Shown here: piece by piece, positions 20,675 through 31,051 of the stretch
Layout of the letters: the number at the start of each line of letters is the position of its first letter
How positions within the stretch are numbered: position 1 is the first letter of the stretch
DNA from: Coriolopsis trogii
Taxonomy: Eukaryota; Basidiomycota; Agaricomycetes; Polyporales; Polyporaceae
Reading direction: 5' to 3'
DNA: 64,000 nt
Assembly: GCA_020543525.1 (NCBI GenBank)
Contig: JAHYIO010000042.1
Span: 620,001 to 684,000 of the forward strand
The notes under the pieces: model-generated
What the model saw: the letters and a program-made list of their open reading frames with translations, nothing else
Databases searched by the model: none
Told to the model about the DNA's origin: nothing
Position numbers and translations under genes: made by a program

Positions 20675-23600
20675 CTAGTAGTCATACTCATCGGTATAGT
20701 AATCATCATCCTCGTTGTATCCCACATTCTTCCTTTCCTCGATGATGTACTTGGCCTCCCGTCCTATACATGTCAACCACTTCTCATCCCCGTCTGGGAC
20801 GTTCTCCATCTCCTTGAGTATGACTTCAGCATCTTCGACGATATTTTCAATACCGATGTCGCCACCATGGAAGGAGCTATGCAACGTCCAGGCAAAGTGT
20901 ATCTTGAAGAAATACACTCTGTCATGTTCGCCGCCGTCGGAGCGCGAGCTTTCGATAGATGTCACTCGTTCGAGAAGCGGTAGATCATGCGCTGATTTGG
21001 TGAATCTAGTGATGATACCGTCTCCCTGGGCAATTCTCTGTCAGTAGGTTGCTGAATCTGGGTGAAGTCCAGTCAGGGGCTCGTACCTCCGTGAGGTCGA
21101 CGCTGAACGCATTCTGGTGGAAAAACAAGGCGGCTTGTCTCTCCATTGTCGCCAGGTTATCAAGACAACGGAAATGATCTACCTGAGCTTGAGTGTTCGT
21201 CTCAGGGCTTCGGATAGCATCAATCTGTTAGCCAAGTCATCAACCAAGTTGTCAGCCATGATCTTTGAGTACTCGTCCTCGCCCTCACGCACGTCTCTGT
21301 ACAGAGCGGGTGGTATGATCCAGTCGACTATGATGTCCTCTGTTGCACCAGTGAATATGCATCTTCCACGATCACGCTGCAAGGCTGCAGCTCTCATATC
21401 CTCGGGTATGTTAGTCTACGGGTCGGAACATGGTCAGCATTGTACTGGGGGTGGACGGATCGGGATAACTACCCACCATGGTCATCGTGTACTCCTGAGC
21501 GTAATCGCGGCGCGCCTCGAGATATGATACAATTGTACCTATGTGTTCGAACCCAGTGGCTCCGGCCCTTGCGACGGCATAAGACAAATTCCGATGCGAG
21601 TCCTCCGAGTTGGCTGTATGCATACTACTCAGTAGAATGTCATTGCATGTGATGTCTGCCGACTCCTTACCTGCAAAGGAGCACAGGTAGTCGCCTGGGC
21701 GCAGCTCTTGTGCACCAGGTATAGCCAAACTCGACTCTTTGGGGGCGTACGTGAAGAGATATTGCCGCTCAATCTCAACTGAGCGCAGTCCTATTATCTT
21801 CAACCTCTTGAGGTCTTTGTGTGCAGATTGCTCAAGCCATTTGATCACTCTATGTGCTGTGACTCGAGGAGTTATCACCTCATGGTTCCAGCCTGATCAT
21901 GTAGTTAGAGAGCAATCGGGCATTTAATGGCATAGACAAGGACATCAGCAAAAATCCCCCGCTCTAATTAGGGCTTACTTAGATCTTAGCGTGAACTTAT
22001 TGTCCTCTCGTCACTAACTGGCAATTCAATGCGAACCAATTGGTCTCAGGCCCCACTCAGCTGTCTCAATGAGATATTCGGACTCTCCTTACATTTTATG
22101 TACTCAACCATATCCACTTCAGTGTCGTTGCGGCAGTCACATTCATGCCTGCGCAGGGAAAAGAAATGGATAGTACACTATTTGCTGGGGGAGGACAACA
22201 CTTTGTAAAGTCCCTGCTCGGGTTACCACACTGCAAACAGTCCTTCAGACACATGCATGGCCTGTCCAGGATCCCGCATGAAGGCGGATCAAACTCGTGC
22301 CCAAACCTCAGAACCACGGCTCCAAGCATACATACCTGAGCCTGAAGCAAGTCGTGAGCGCGGCAGTGCACACGAACCCGGCGCTACATAGCTGGCTAAG
22401 CCCGGACGCAGTGATGGTGTTCGTGATCTTCCCAGCGGAGGAAGCGAGACACGTTGCCCTGCGGCGTGTGTCCATAAATTGGTAGCTACGAGTGCGACTG
22501 TCTGAGGGAGGAGCATAGCAGCAACAAGGCGTGCAATAAGACGAGCGTCGATCCAAGATGGTGTGGGAATATCTGACTAAGCCGCCCCGCTGACGTGTCC
22601 CCTCTGGTCTCACATTGACACTTCGCCTCGTACTACGATGACCTCGCACTCGTCATCGCCGCCATCCTCGCTTCTCTTTACTTGCACGACATCCAACGGG
22701 CGACTTGTCAAGTATGGTCGCTACTGGGCTCAGCAGCTCGTCAAGTACACGACCATCGTTAACCGTATCATCGCCATTGAGGAGCTCGTGACACTCCGCA
22801 CCTACGGCTCCCTGTGGGCTGAGGATGTAGCCCGCGCCACCTCTTCCCGTGCTGAGAACCAGGACGTTATTGGTATCTGCGTGTGGGGGCCATTGGTGAG
22901 TGCGTCCCCGCATCGAGCTCCTCGACTTCAAGCCTTTCAATCTCGTAGATGAGCAGGGTGCCGATCTCAGCTACTCGAGGAGCCCTCACGCAAGCCCAAG
23001 CGCGTTGCCAGTATCATCACTAAGCCCCACATGCGCAATCAGACCTTGAGACTGACTTGTCGCCAAGGTGAGATCAATGGCATCAACTTCATTGGTGTTC
23101 CCGCCATCTTTGACCCCCTTCGTGGCACCTTTGACCCCGACACCAGGCAGACCATGGACGACGCTATGGCCCTCGGCATCAAGGTCAAGATAGTTACTCA
23201 CATACGGTCTCCTCGATAGGAGGTTGTGCCATGTGGTCAGTCCCGATCGTTTCCGTGTCTAGGCTCTCGTTTTACACGTTTTACCATCACTGTCGGCAGG
23301 ACATCTATGCTCTTTATGACGCTTGACCCCGCCCAATTGCATCTTTGATGACTTCCTCCCGATCACCGCATCTCAGGAAGGACGTCAATGTGTGCACACT
23401 ACTTGACCTCATGACGGTTGTATCTTCTGGTTGCGCCTGGTACGTCCATGCAACTGCAATTCAACGTGTCCTGGGCCTGATCCCCGCCATTGTCTCTTCA
23501 GGGATGTCTTCCATAGCGTATCACACCCACTATCTTGCCCGCTGTGTTCAGAGACCAGGTGTGTAGGCATCACGCTTATGACCATATTGTTGACCGGTGC

Positions 23601-24066
23601 TGACTGTGTTCACTCTTGCCACAGCTCTGTAGTGAACGTCTTCCTCCAAAGTGGGTCAGTGATCATCCGGTGAGCTTCCACCGCTATATACATGTTGTAC
23701 ATATCTGCCCTCTCTTGTAGTAGTTAGCTGAATATATGCATATTCACTGGATATCTGACATATGCGTGATGAGTGGAATGACGAGGAGACACCTAAATGC
23801 CATCTAATGGCGTCCTTATGCTCGTTAATTAGAAGGGATTTAACTTTTGAGATATAATTGATCTAATCGATCCAAATCCCCTTATTATGTCTCATCATAT
23901 ATTGATTAGATCTTATTAGGAGGGGGGATTTTTCCTGATGGAGGTGCTGGCAAGACTCACATGCAACGATCAGATCATCCTGCAGCCACAAGAAGACGTC
24001 GGCGTTGCGGACTCGAGCGACTTCGGTACCACGATATGCGTGTCCTTCAGGTTGTGTGAGTGACAT
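20675..24066 (-). CDS. HNH-endonuclease-like protein, paralogue 2 (split by a 2-kb transposon)
   Basis: Model: complement(join(20675..21037, 21087..21224, 21293..21415, 21477..21613, 21671..21892, 23961..24066)), 362 aa, frame intact. Same exon plan as paralogues 1 and 3; exon 2 is 9 nt shorter. The HNH core reads RGRCIFTGATEDIIVDWIIPP, again with Trp where a nuclease has His. Exon 1 (MSLTQPEGHAYRG ... LIVAC) is separated from exon 2 by intron 1, which now contains the 1998-bp element X2. If X2 is not spliced out with the intron, the gene is dead. The 5' end is divergent from the deaminase gene 281 bp away. Confidence 0.8.
21943..23940. mobile_element. DNA transposon X2, CATCAGG family, inserted in intron 1 of HNH paralogue 2
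   Basis: Ends CATCAGCAAAAATCCCCC and inverted GGGGGGATTTTTCCTGATG. Flanked by GA on both sides; the uninterrupted paralogue 3 has AAGGAGGTGCTGG at this place, with one GA. Length 1998 bp. Contains what looks like a captured host-gene fragment (22.7-23.2 kb) but no transposase. Its insertion point differs from that of X1 in the same intron, so these were independent events. Confidence 0.85.
22680..23200 (+). pseudogene. Captured fragment resembling a P-type (plasma-membrane H+) ATPase, inside X2
   Basis: Around 23031-23200 the plus strand reads NGINFIGVPAIFDPLR, then QTMDDAMALGIKVKIVTH. This resembles the P-type ATPase stretch FELIGLLAIFDPPR...T...DDA.ALGVKVKMVTGD just before the conserved TGD motif. 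The 22.7-22.95 kb part looks exon-like but I cannot match it. No intact gene; base composition is GC-rich and codon-like. Identification rests on a short motif only. Confidence 0.4.
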
Positions 24067-24347
24067 TCTTGACAACGGCATGGACTGGGGGGAAGTTGTG
24101 TGAAGCGAGCGCTGTCAGCTCATGATTCATCTTTGATTTACGTGTCACGAGCGGTGGGCGAGGATACAAACAAATCTCGCTGGCTGAAGGCGCGGTCATG
24201 ATTGAATATTGATGTCTGGGGCCTGAAGCTGGAGCGTGAGGCTTGGACGAGTAGTAGTGGCGTGTATGTACTGACAGAGAGCCAGGCGTTGAACTTTAGT
24301 GTCGCAATACGATTTTTTGGCGCTGGAGGCAATTGTTCTCTACCTCG

Positions 24348-26578
24348 ATGTCCGATATACGCTATCGCACTCATATTCCACTGGTACCATCTGAAACTAG
24401 CTTCTTCTCGCTTCAGCCCCAGAAGTCTGAATTCGACGCGGAATTACACCGGGATATCGTTCTACTCACGACTCTTTTGAAGGATGTACGCTACGGCAAA
24501 GCAACCGTTTTGGACGTGACGCAGCCTGGTCTTTCTGCTACCGAAGTCTGGTCTCATATCGCATATGCTCTTAATCCTGGAGCCGAGAGCGATATGTATG
24601 GAAACGAACTCGGAGTTGCGGTCACCGGCCAGCTGGAGCCACGATCTGTCACCATCACGGTCGCCGGAAACACTTCAGTCGAGCACAGCACTCATGCAGG
24701 CAAGCTACCTATAGATGTCGACGAGGTTGCGTTGGAGAAATCAAAGTATGTTTATACTGAGATATTTGGGAAGCTTGACGAACCTCCGTCAGTAGAGTCA
24801 TCTCATGATCGTGTTAGCTTTCAGCTGATCTGATAATGCATATAGGCCTCAGAAGTTCGAGTTTGAGGAACACCTCAAGGATGTTATGTCCATCATATCG
24901 TTTGCTCTGCGTACGCGTCCGACGGATTCAAACGCGGATGCACTATACAACACGTTCTATCATTTCGTCGTTGCACGGTGCTACCGCAAGCTCTTCGCGC
25001 GTTTACAGACCCAGAAGGAGTATCTCTTATGTAATATGGGAACAACATCCTCTTGTAGCTCTACGGGACTTCTACACGGCCCCAAGGTCGGCGAGTTCGC
25101 AAGGGTCTTCCGCATCGTCCGCCGACGCCTCACAGCCTCTTTCCACCTCTGCGGATGCGTCGGCGGCCCCTGTGGTTGAACAACCGCTCACGCCTGGGAG
25201 TGCAGAGGCTTCTGTGTCTGTCACGCTTCGCCACTCAGGCTGGTACAAACCCCTTCTCGACTCGCACGGGATTACCCCAGACAACACATCAACCCCAGGA
25301 GTAGTTCGGTACACAGTCTCTTCATCCACGGCGCCAGCGTGGGCTCGACTTCTACATGAATGCTACGCAATAATGGTTGCGACACTGGCAACGGAGGACG
25401 GCAAGGATGCGCGGTGGCCTAATCCCTCAGAGCGACAACTGCTCCGCCAGGCTTTAGCTATGTTGGACGATTCCTTGGATTTGGGCATTGTGGCCTACCT
25501 ATTCGTGGACGAGCTTGTCGAAACATTGGACGGACAATATGAGAAGATGATGAAGGAAAGACCTAGACCGCGATTGGCTAGTACGTGATCTAACAATCTG
25601 CCGGTCTGCTCAAATACTTACCCAAAGCATTTAGGGGCCACAACAAAGGCAACGCAACAAGATGTCGAGACCGACTTTGGGTATGAACTCGAAGGTATGC
25701 ATGAATCATGAATCGTGTCTCGCGGTGAATGCCTTTCTCATGTCTCGTCATAAGCCGATGACTTGCAGGCAAACGATCAGGAAGACATCCGACGGCACAT
25801 CATACGTCATCTCAAGGCACTCGTCATCCCGCTCAGGGCCTCTTCCAGCATCGTTCGAACATGTCTCGCCCTACCGAGAGAGATCGCTACTCTGAACGTT
25901 CACCGAGTCATCGTCACGCCTGACACAAAAGGCCTCGTCATCTCCGGAGACTACTTCGACCGCTTCACAGACGAATTCGCGACGTGGTCTGGTCTCGATA
26001 TGGAGCTCGTGAAACGCGCTCTGAACGATCTTCAGGGTCCCGCGGTCAAGCTCAAGGCGAGTGTTCACGCAGAAGCTGCGTTGATGCGCGTTCTGCACGC
26101 CCTCAAGGGTGGAAGAGAGTCCATGTCGCTGCCTGAGATATGCCCTGTGAGTGACTCAAATCCCTCCGAGAGCATTGTCAAGCTTTCCGTTGAGACTTAC
26201 TCATAGTGGCTGCTTTACAGTATAATGAACCCATAGCAATAGGAGTCAGCGAGCGATGCTGCTACATATTGTTGCTATTTGCTTGCTGAAGTCTTGATCC
26301 CTGGCAGTGGCATTGCAGCGAAGAAAGGGTCCCTCCTGGGTGGAACGCACGGATTCATATTTCCGTGGGCACCTCCGGCGGGTCTGCCGCGCGACACCTT
26401 GTGCGAGATGCGGACGAGGCTGTTGAACGTTCTGCTAGACGTCTTTAGGTCTAGCCGAATCGGGCCTCGGTCTGCACAAACTTCACCTACGAGGTCTTAC
26501 ATTGAAAGCGACGATAGAATCCCGATCCCTGATGCGTTATTCACTCCGGAATTCACTGCGGCCACATGGGACGTCTGA
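24348..26578 (+). pseudogene. OTT_1508-like deaminase gene, apparently frameshifted
   Basis: Exon 1 24348..24745 (start MSDIRYRTHIPLVPSE), then a GTATGT...CATATAG intron, exon from 24846, further exons at about 25789..26146 and 26221..26578. The C-terminal part holds the deaminase landmarks: VHAEAALMRVLHALKGG (about 26060-26110), then IGVSERCCY and, in the next frame, CCYLLAEVL, followed by GTHGFIFPWAPPAGLPRD. In fungal relatives the zinc motif reads CCxCC without interruption, so an extra 4 nt (ATAT near 26270) breaks it. A second frame change lies near 25030. Members of this superfamily are predicted nucleic-acid or nucleotide deaminases. The intron-exon plan between 25580 and 25790 is uncertain. 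It could still be a live gene if an intron I missed explains the breaks. Confidence 0.65.
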
Positions 26579-27102
26579 TGCCCGAGTCGACCGGCCATAG
26601 CGTCTTACGGGTATGCATGTACACGCTCATTCGCGCCCCTGGCGGAATCAACACCAGTCTTCGGCTCCCGGACTCCCTCTATCCTCTCTGTCAGCCCCGT
26701 CTGTCTCTGCTCGGTCTCCCGACCCGCCCGTTACACCTCTCATGTCAATCTATGTCGTCAAAGTACAATTGCCCGTCTCGTGAGAAATGCCCGACATTGT
26801 CACTGCTAGCTATAGTATGAGAGGCCGAGAAGGGCGGTGGCCCGGGGGAAGCCCTCCCGATGTTGGGCAGACGAAACCGTGCCGACCAGACTGCTGAAGG
26901 GACGGCTCATACTCTCTGTCGGCTTGAAGCTGTGATAGCAGGGACGACCCCCTCTCTGGGTGCAATACCTTTCACGCATATGCGACGAGGCCATAGAGCT
27001 TGATCAAAGGACTCACGGCCTGAGGATCACAGAGATTGAAATGTCAGAGGGAAGCTAGCGCTGGGAAGAGGGTCGGACACAGCACAGAAGACTTTTATGT
27101 GA
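26579..27102. other. Stretch without recognisable genes
   Basis: Convergent 3' flanks of the deaminase gene (plus) and HNH paralogue 3 (minus). Nothing conserved seen. Confidence 0.5.
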
Positions 27103-28545
27103 CTAGTCGTTGTCGTCGGAATAGTAGCAGTCCTCATCAGTATGGGAGTCGTAGTACTCGTCATCGTCATCGTTTGTCCCTTTCTTCCTTTCCTCGAGGA
27201 TGTACTTGGCCTCCCGTCCTATACACGTCATCCACTTCTCATCCCCGTCTGGGACGTTCTCCATCTCCTTGAGTACGACTTCAGCATCTTCGACGATATT
27301 TTCAATACCGATGTCGCCACCATGGAAGGAGCTATGCAACGTCCAGGCAAAGTGTATCTTGAAGAAATACACTCTGTCATGTTCGCCGCCGTCGGAGCGC
27401 GAGCTTTCGATAGATGTCACTCGTTCGAGAAGCGGTAGATCATGCGCTGATTTGGTGAATCTAGTGATGATACCGTCTCCCTGGGCAATTCTCTGTCAGT
27501 AGGTTGCTGAATCTGGGTGAAGTCCAGTCAGGGGCTCGTACCTCCGTGAGGTCGACGCTGAACGCATTCTGGTGGAAAAACAAGGCGGCTTGTCTCTCCA
27601 TTGTCGCCAGGTTATCAAGACAACGGAAATGATCTACCTGAGCTTGAGTGTTCGTCTCAGGGCTTCGGATAGCATCAATCTGTTAGCCAAGTCATCAACC
27701 AAGTTGTCAGCCATGATCTTTGAGTACTCGTCCTCGCCCTCACGCACGTCTCTGTACAGAGCGGGTGGTATGATCCAGTCGACTATGATGTCCTCTGTTG
27801 CACCAGTGAATATGCATCTTCCACGATCACGCTGCAAGGCTGCAGCTCTCATATCCTCGGGTATGTTGATCTACGGTGGTACACGTCGGAACATGGTTAG
27901 CACTGTATTAGGGGTGGAGGGATCGGGAGAGATACCGACCATAGACATTGTGTACTCCAGTGCGTAACTGCAGAGCTGCTCGAGATATGATACAATTGTA
28001 CCCAAATGTTCGAACCCAGTGGCTCCGGCCCTTGCGACGGCATAAGACAAATTCCGATGCGAGTCCTCTGAGTTGGCTGTATGCATACAACTCAGTAGAA
28101 CGTTCTCGCATGTGATGTCTGCCGACTTCTTACCTGCAAAGGAGCACAGGTAGTCGCCTGGATGCAGCTCTTGTGCACCGGGTACAGCCCAACTCGAGTC
28201 TCTCAATTTTTTGGGGGCGTACGTGAAGAGATATTGCCGCTCAATCTTCACTGAGCGCAGTCCTATCATCTTCAACCCGTACAGGTCTCTGTGCGCAGAT
28301 TGCTCGAGCCATTTTTTCACTCTATGTCCTGTGACTCGAGGAGTTATCACCTCATGGTTCCAGCCTGATCATGTAGTTAGAGAGCAATCGGGCATTTAAT
28401 GGCGTAGACAAGGAGGTGCTGGTGACATGCAAGACTCACATGCAACGATCAGGCGATCATGCAGCCACAAGAAGACGTCGGCGTTGCGGACTCGAGCGAC
28501 TTCGGTACCACGATATGCGTGTCCCTCAGGCTGCAAATACGACAT
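27103..28545 (-). CDS. HNH-endonuclease-like protein, paralogue 3 (uninterrupted reference copy)
   Basis: Model: complement(join(27103..27492, 27542..27679, 27748..27870, 27940..28076, 28134..28364, 28440..28545)), 374 aa. All five introns are short (49, 68, 69, 57, 75 nt). Sequence starts MSYLQPEGHAYRGTEVARVR. The HNH_2-like core RCIFTGATEDIIVDWIIPPAL begins near residue 175, with Trp at the expected catalytic His. The C-terminus ends in an acidic Asp/Tyr tail that differs from paralogues 1 and 2. This copy gives the empty sites that define the transposons X1 and X2. The conserved frame in all three copies argues for selection or very recent duplication. Confidence 0.85.
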
Positions 28546-28765
28546 TTCTAGGAGAGGAGTGGCAGAGATTGCGGCTCGTGGTAGGTGGAGGAGTCGTGAG
28601 CAGACGAGCGCTGGCAGCTCATGGTTCGTCCTGGACTTACGTGTCACGAACAACGGGCCTTGATTATCTGGGGACGTACCGTGTACTGGTTTGATGCCTC
28701 ACAACGTAATTCACGCGTTCATACATGTCAAGGTCCGTGAAAGTCTACTTCTATCTCTACATAAG

Positions 28766-29940
28766 CTACTTGGTATCCTTTGAACCTGAACCTGAACCTG
28801 GATTTGAACTCGAGCCAGGACCACTGCCGTCGTCATCATCGCTGCCGAAGAGGTTGTCGCGGACGCGGGCCCAGGCGACGACGAGGAGCTTGCGGGGCTC
28901 GTCGGAGAGGGCCTTGTCCCACATGCGGCCGAGGAGCTCGCGCTGGGCGCCGGACTGGATCGAGTCCTGGACGAGGGTGAGCAGGGTGGCGGTCGGGGCG
29001 AGTGCGGGTGCGATCTGGGCGGAGAGGGTGGTGTAGAGCGCGGGGAGGGATGTTGGGATGGTCGGGAGGGGGAGGAGGAGTGTGTGTGCGCTGCGGGATG
29101 CGGTCAGTGGCTTTCGGAGATGTACGAAAGGAAAAGACTGACGTTATGTCGGGGAAGGGAGGGAGGTTTCCGAGGTCTTCGAACGGGTTTGGGTCGTGAT
29201 TCTGGCCCTGGCTGTCGGGTGAGGGCGCGTCGTGGTCAAAGGGAAGGCCGCGGGCCCACTCGTCGTTGCGCTTGTCCTTGAAGCGCTGCCACTCGGACTG
29301 GGCTTGGAGGTCTTTGCGCATGAGGTCGAGCTTCTCTTGTGCGGCCCAGCGGGAGGTGGACCACCAGAGGTACCAGCCTTCTTGCCAGTACCTGAGATCT
29401 CGTTGGTCGTGTGTGGCTGAGTGTGCGTGTGAGACGGACGGGGTGGGATCGGGGTGGAGAGCATCGTCGGGGTGTGAGGAGAAGCGATCGCCGAGGAGGA
29501 AGGTGAGCCAGCTAGAATAGCGTTGACCTTCGGGCGGGAGAGGGTGGTTGATGGGGGCGGTCTCGAGGTGTTCTGTCGTGCGGAGGACAGGCTTGGTCGC
29601 GCCGGGGATGTGAGTGAGGGACTGGGAGCGGTGGTGGGCGAGTACTCGGACAACTTCGTGGCTGAAGACGCGGCGGAAACAGATGGAGCGGCACCACGGG
29701 TCTGCGCCGTTGATACGGCCTGTTATGGACTGAGAGCAGTATGTGAAGCAGCGTTCGTCGACTTTGGGAGAGAAGGGGCCTGAACGGGGAGGTGAGATGA
29801 GGAGAGGAGAGGTAGATGCGGGTATGTATACCTTTCGGGGGACGGACGATCTTGAGAGAGGGAAGACGGTCCCACCAGAGCTCTGAGCCTGGCGGCGGCG
29901 GCTCCTGGGCCTGGTACGAGGACGAGGAGGAGGGAGACAT
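28766..29940 (-). CDS. Conserved fungal protein of unknown function
   Basis: Model: complement(join(28766..29090, 29143..29779, 29832..29940)), 356 aa; introns of 52 nt each. The N-terminal third has a dense motif, LWWDRLPSLKIVRPPKGPF, then CFTYCSQSITGRINGADPWC and RSICFRRVFSHEVVRVLA, which looks like a folded Cys-containing domain. A Trp-rich segment (YWQEGWYLWWSTSRW) and charged helix (EKLDLMRKDLQAQSEWQRFKDKRNDEW) follow; the C-terminus is helical and ends in an Asp-rich, Gly/Ser repeat tail. No signal peptide is evident. I do not recognise a named family. Both splice junctions keep the frame, which supports a real gene. Confidence 0.8.
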
Positions 29941-30224
29941 GAGCGAGTGAGTGAGCGTAGGTGACTGAGGGATGTAGCAGAGGGAGAGGCTGAGGGAGAG
30001 GACGCGGCACACGCGCGCCGCCCTTCCGAGGCCTACGCGTCCATCGAGATCTCCAATTGAATCTCCGACCGAACGAGGGCCTTATAGCGCGCCAGGCGAG
30101 AAAAAGTGAGACCCTGCAGGTCAGACCGCTCTCTCTCGTCGCGCGGGAGGTCGTCGCAGCGCACGCACAGACGGCAAGGGGGCCAATGTCCGTGCTTGGC
30201 CCGCGTCCCCAACGGGCCTCCTTC

Positions 30225-30692
30225 GCTCTACGCGCCGCCGGACTCGGATCCCTTGTCTCCCTCTCGGGTTGGCAGCTCGTTCAGGCCAGGCTTTCTCCAT
30301 CAGACCTCTGCATTCTGTGCAAAAAAACGAACGCGTTCGCCTCGCCCAAGGTATGCTCCCGTGCATCCGTTGCTCATACACACAGTCATCCCGTGCGCTC
30401 TCGCCCCAAACTCGCTGCGGCTTACTCTCGTCTGCTATTTCTCTCAACGCTCGCTCATTCGTTCGCCGGGACCCAGCTCACCCAGGTGTGTCGTTGCTTC
30501 ATGGCGCCGTCTTCATGATGCCTTCTTTCTTGAATTTCTTCAGGGAGTTATATCTCGCTCCGTGCAGACGAGACCGTGCTCCAGAATTTTGACACCTCTG
30601 ATTCTTGCTCTTCCTTCCCTCTATATCAACTTGTCACTCACTCACTGCCATCCAGCCAACCTCGTTACTTCCTGGCGACGGATCAACAAGGC
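30225..30692 (+). repeat. Dispersed repeat, copy 2 (see 19874-20175)
   Basis: Matches the 19.9-20.2 kb copy in two blocks, about 30225-30330 and 30500-30692, separated by about 170-190 bp of unrelated sequence. It supplies the empty target site for the hAT-like MITE. Flanking bases 29941-30224 and 30693-31051 hold the upstream regions of two genes; nothing else seen. Confidence 0.75.
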
Positions 30693-31051
30693 TCCCAATA
30701 CTGCTTGTATACCTGTCTATCCTTGTCTTCATATGCCATATCAATGAATTGTACTTTCGGAATATGGCAGCATCCCCCATACAGTTGCATGCAGATCAAC
30801 TGTTGCCTTGCACATCTCGTCCCGCCTGGACGGATTCTGTCTGGTAGATGTGTCCGCATGTATTGGACGGCGAATTGGGCGTGTCGGTTGTCGCGCGCGC
30901 GCGTCGGAGATCAATCGGAATATGATTATCAGACGGCACGCCCCAGTCGGAGCGCGAATGAGCAGAGGGCAGCGGTGCGCAGGCTGTACGCAACGACGTC
31001 GAGTCCAGTTTGAGACCAGCATCGTTCCCTTGCCCTTCCCTTACGACCACC

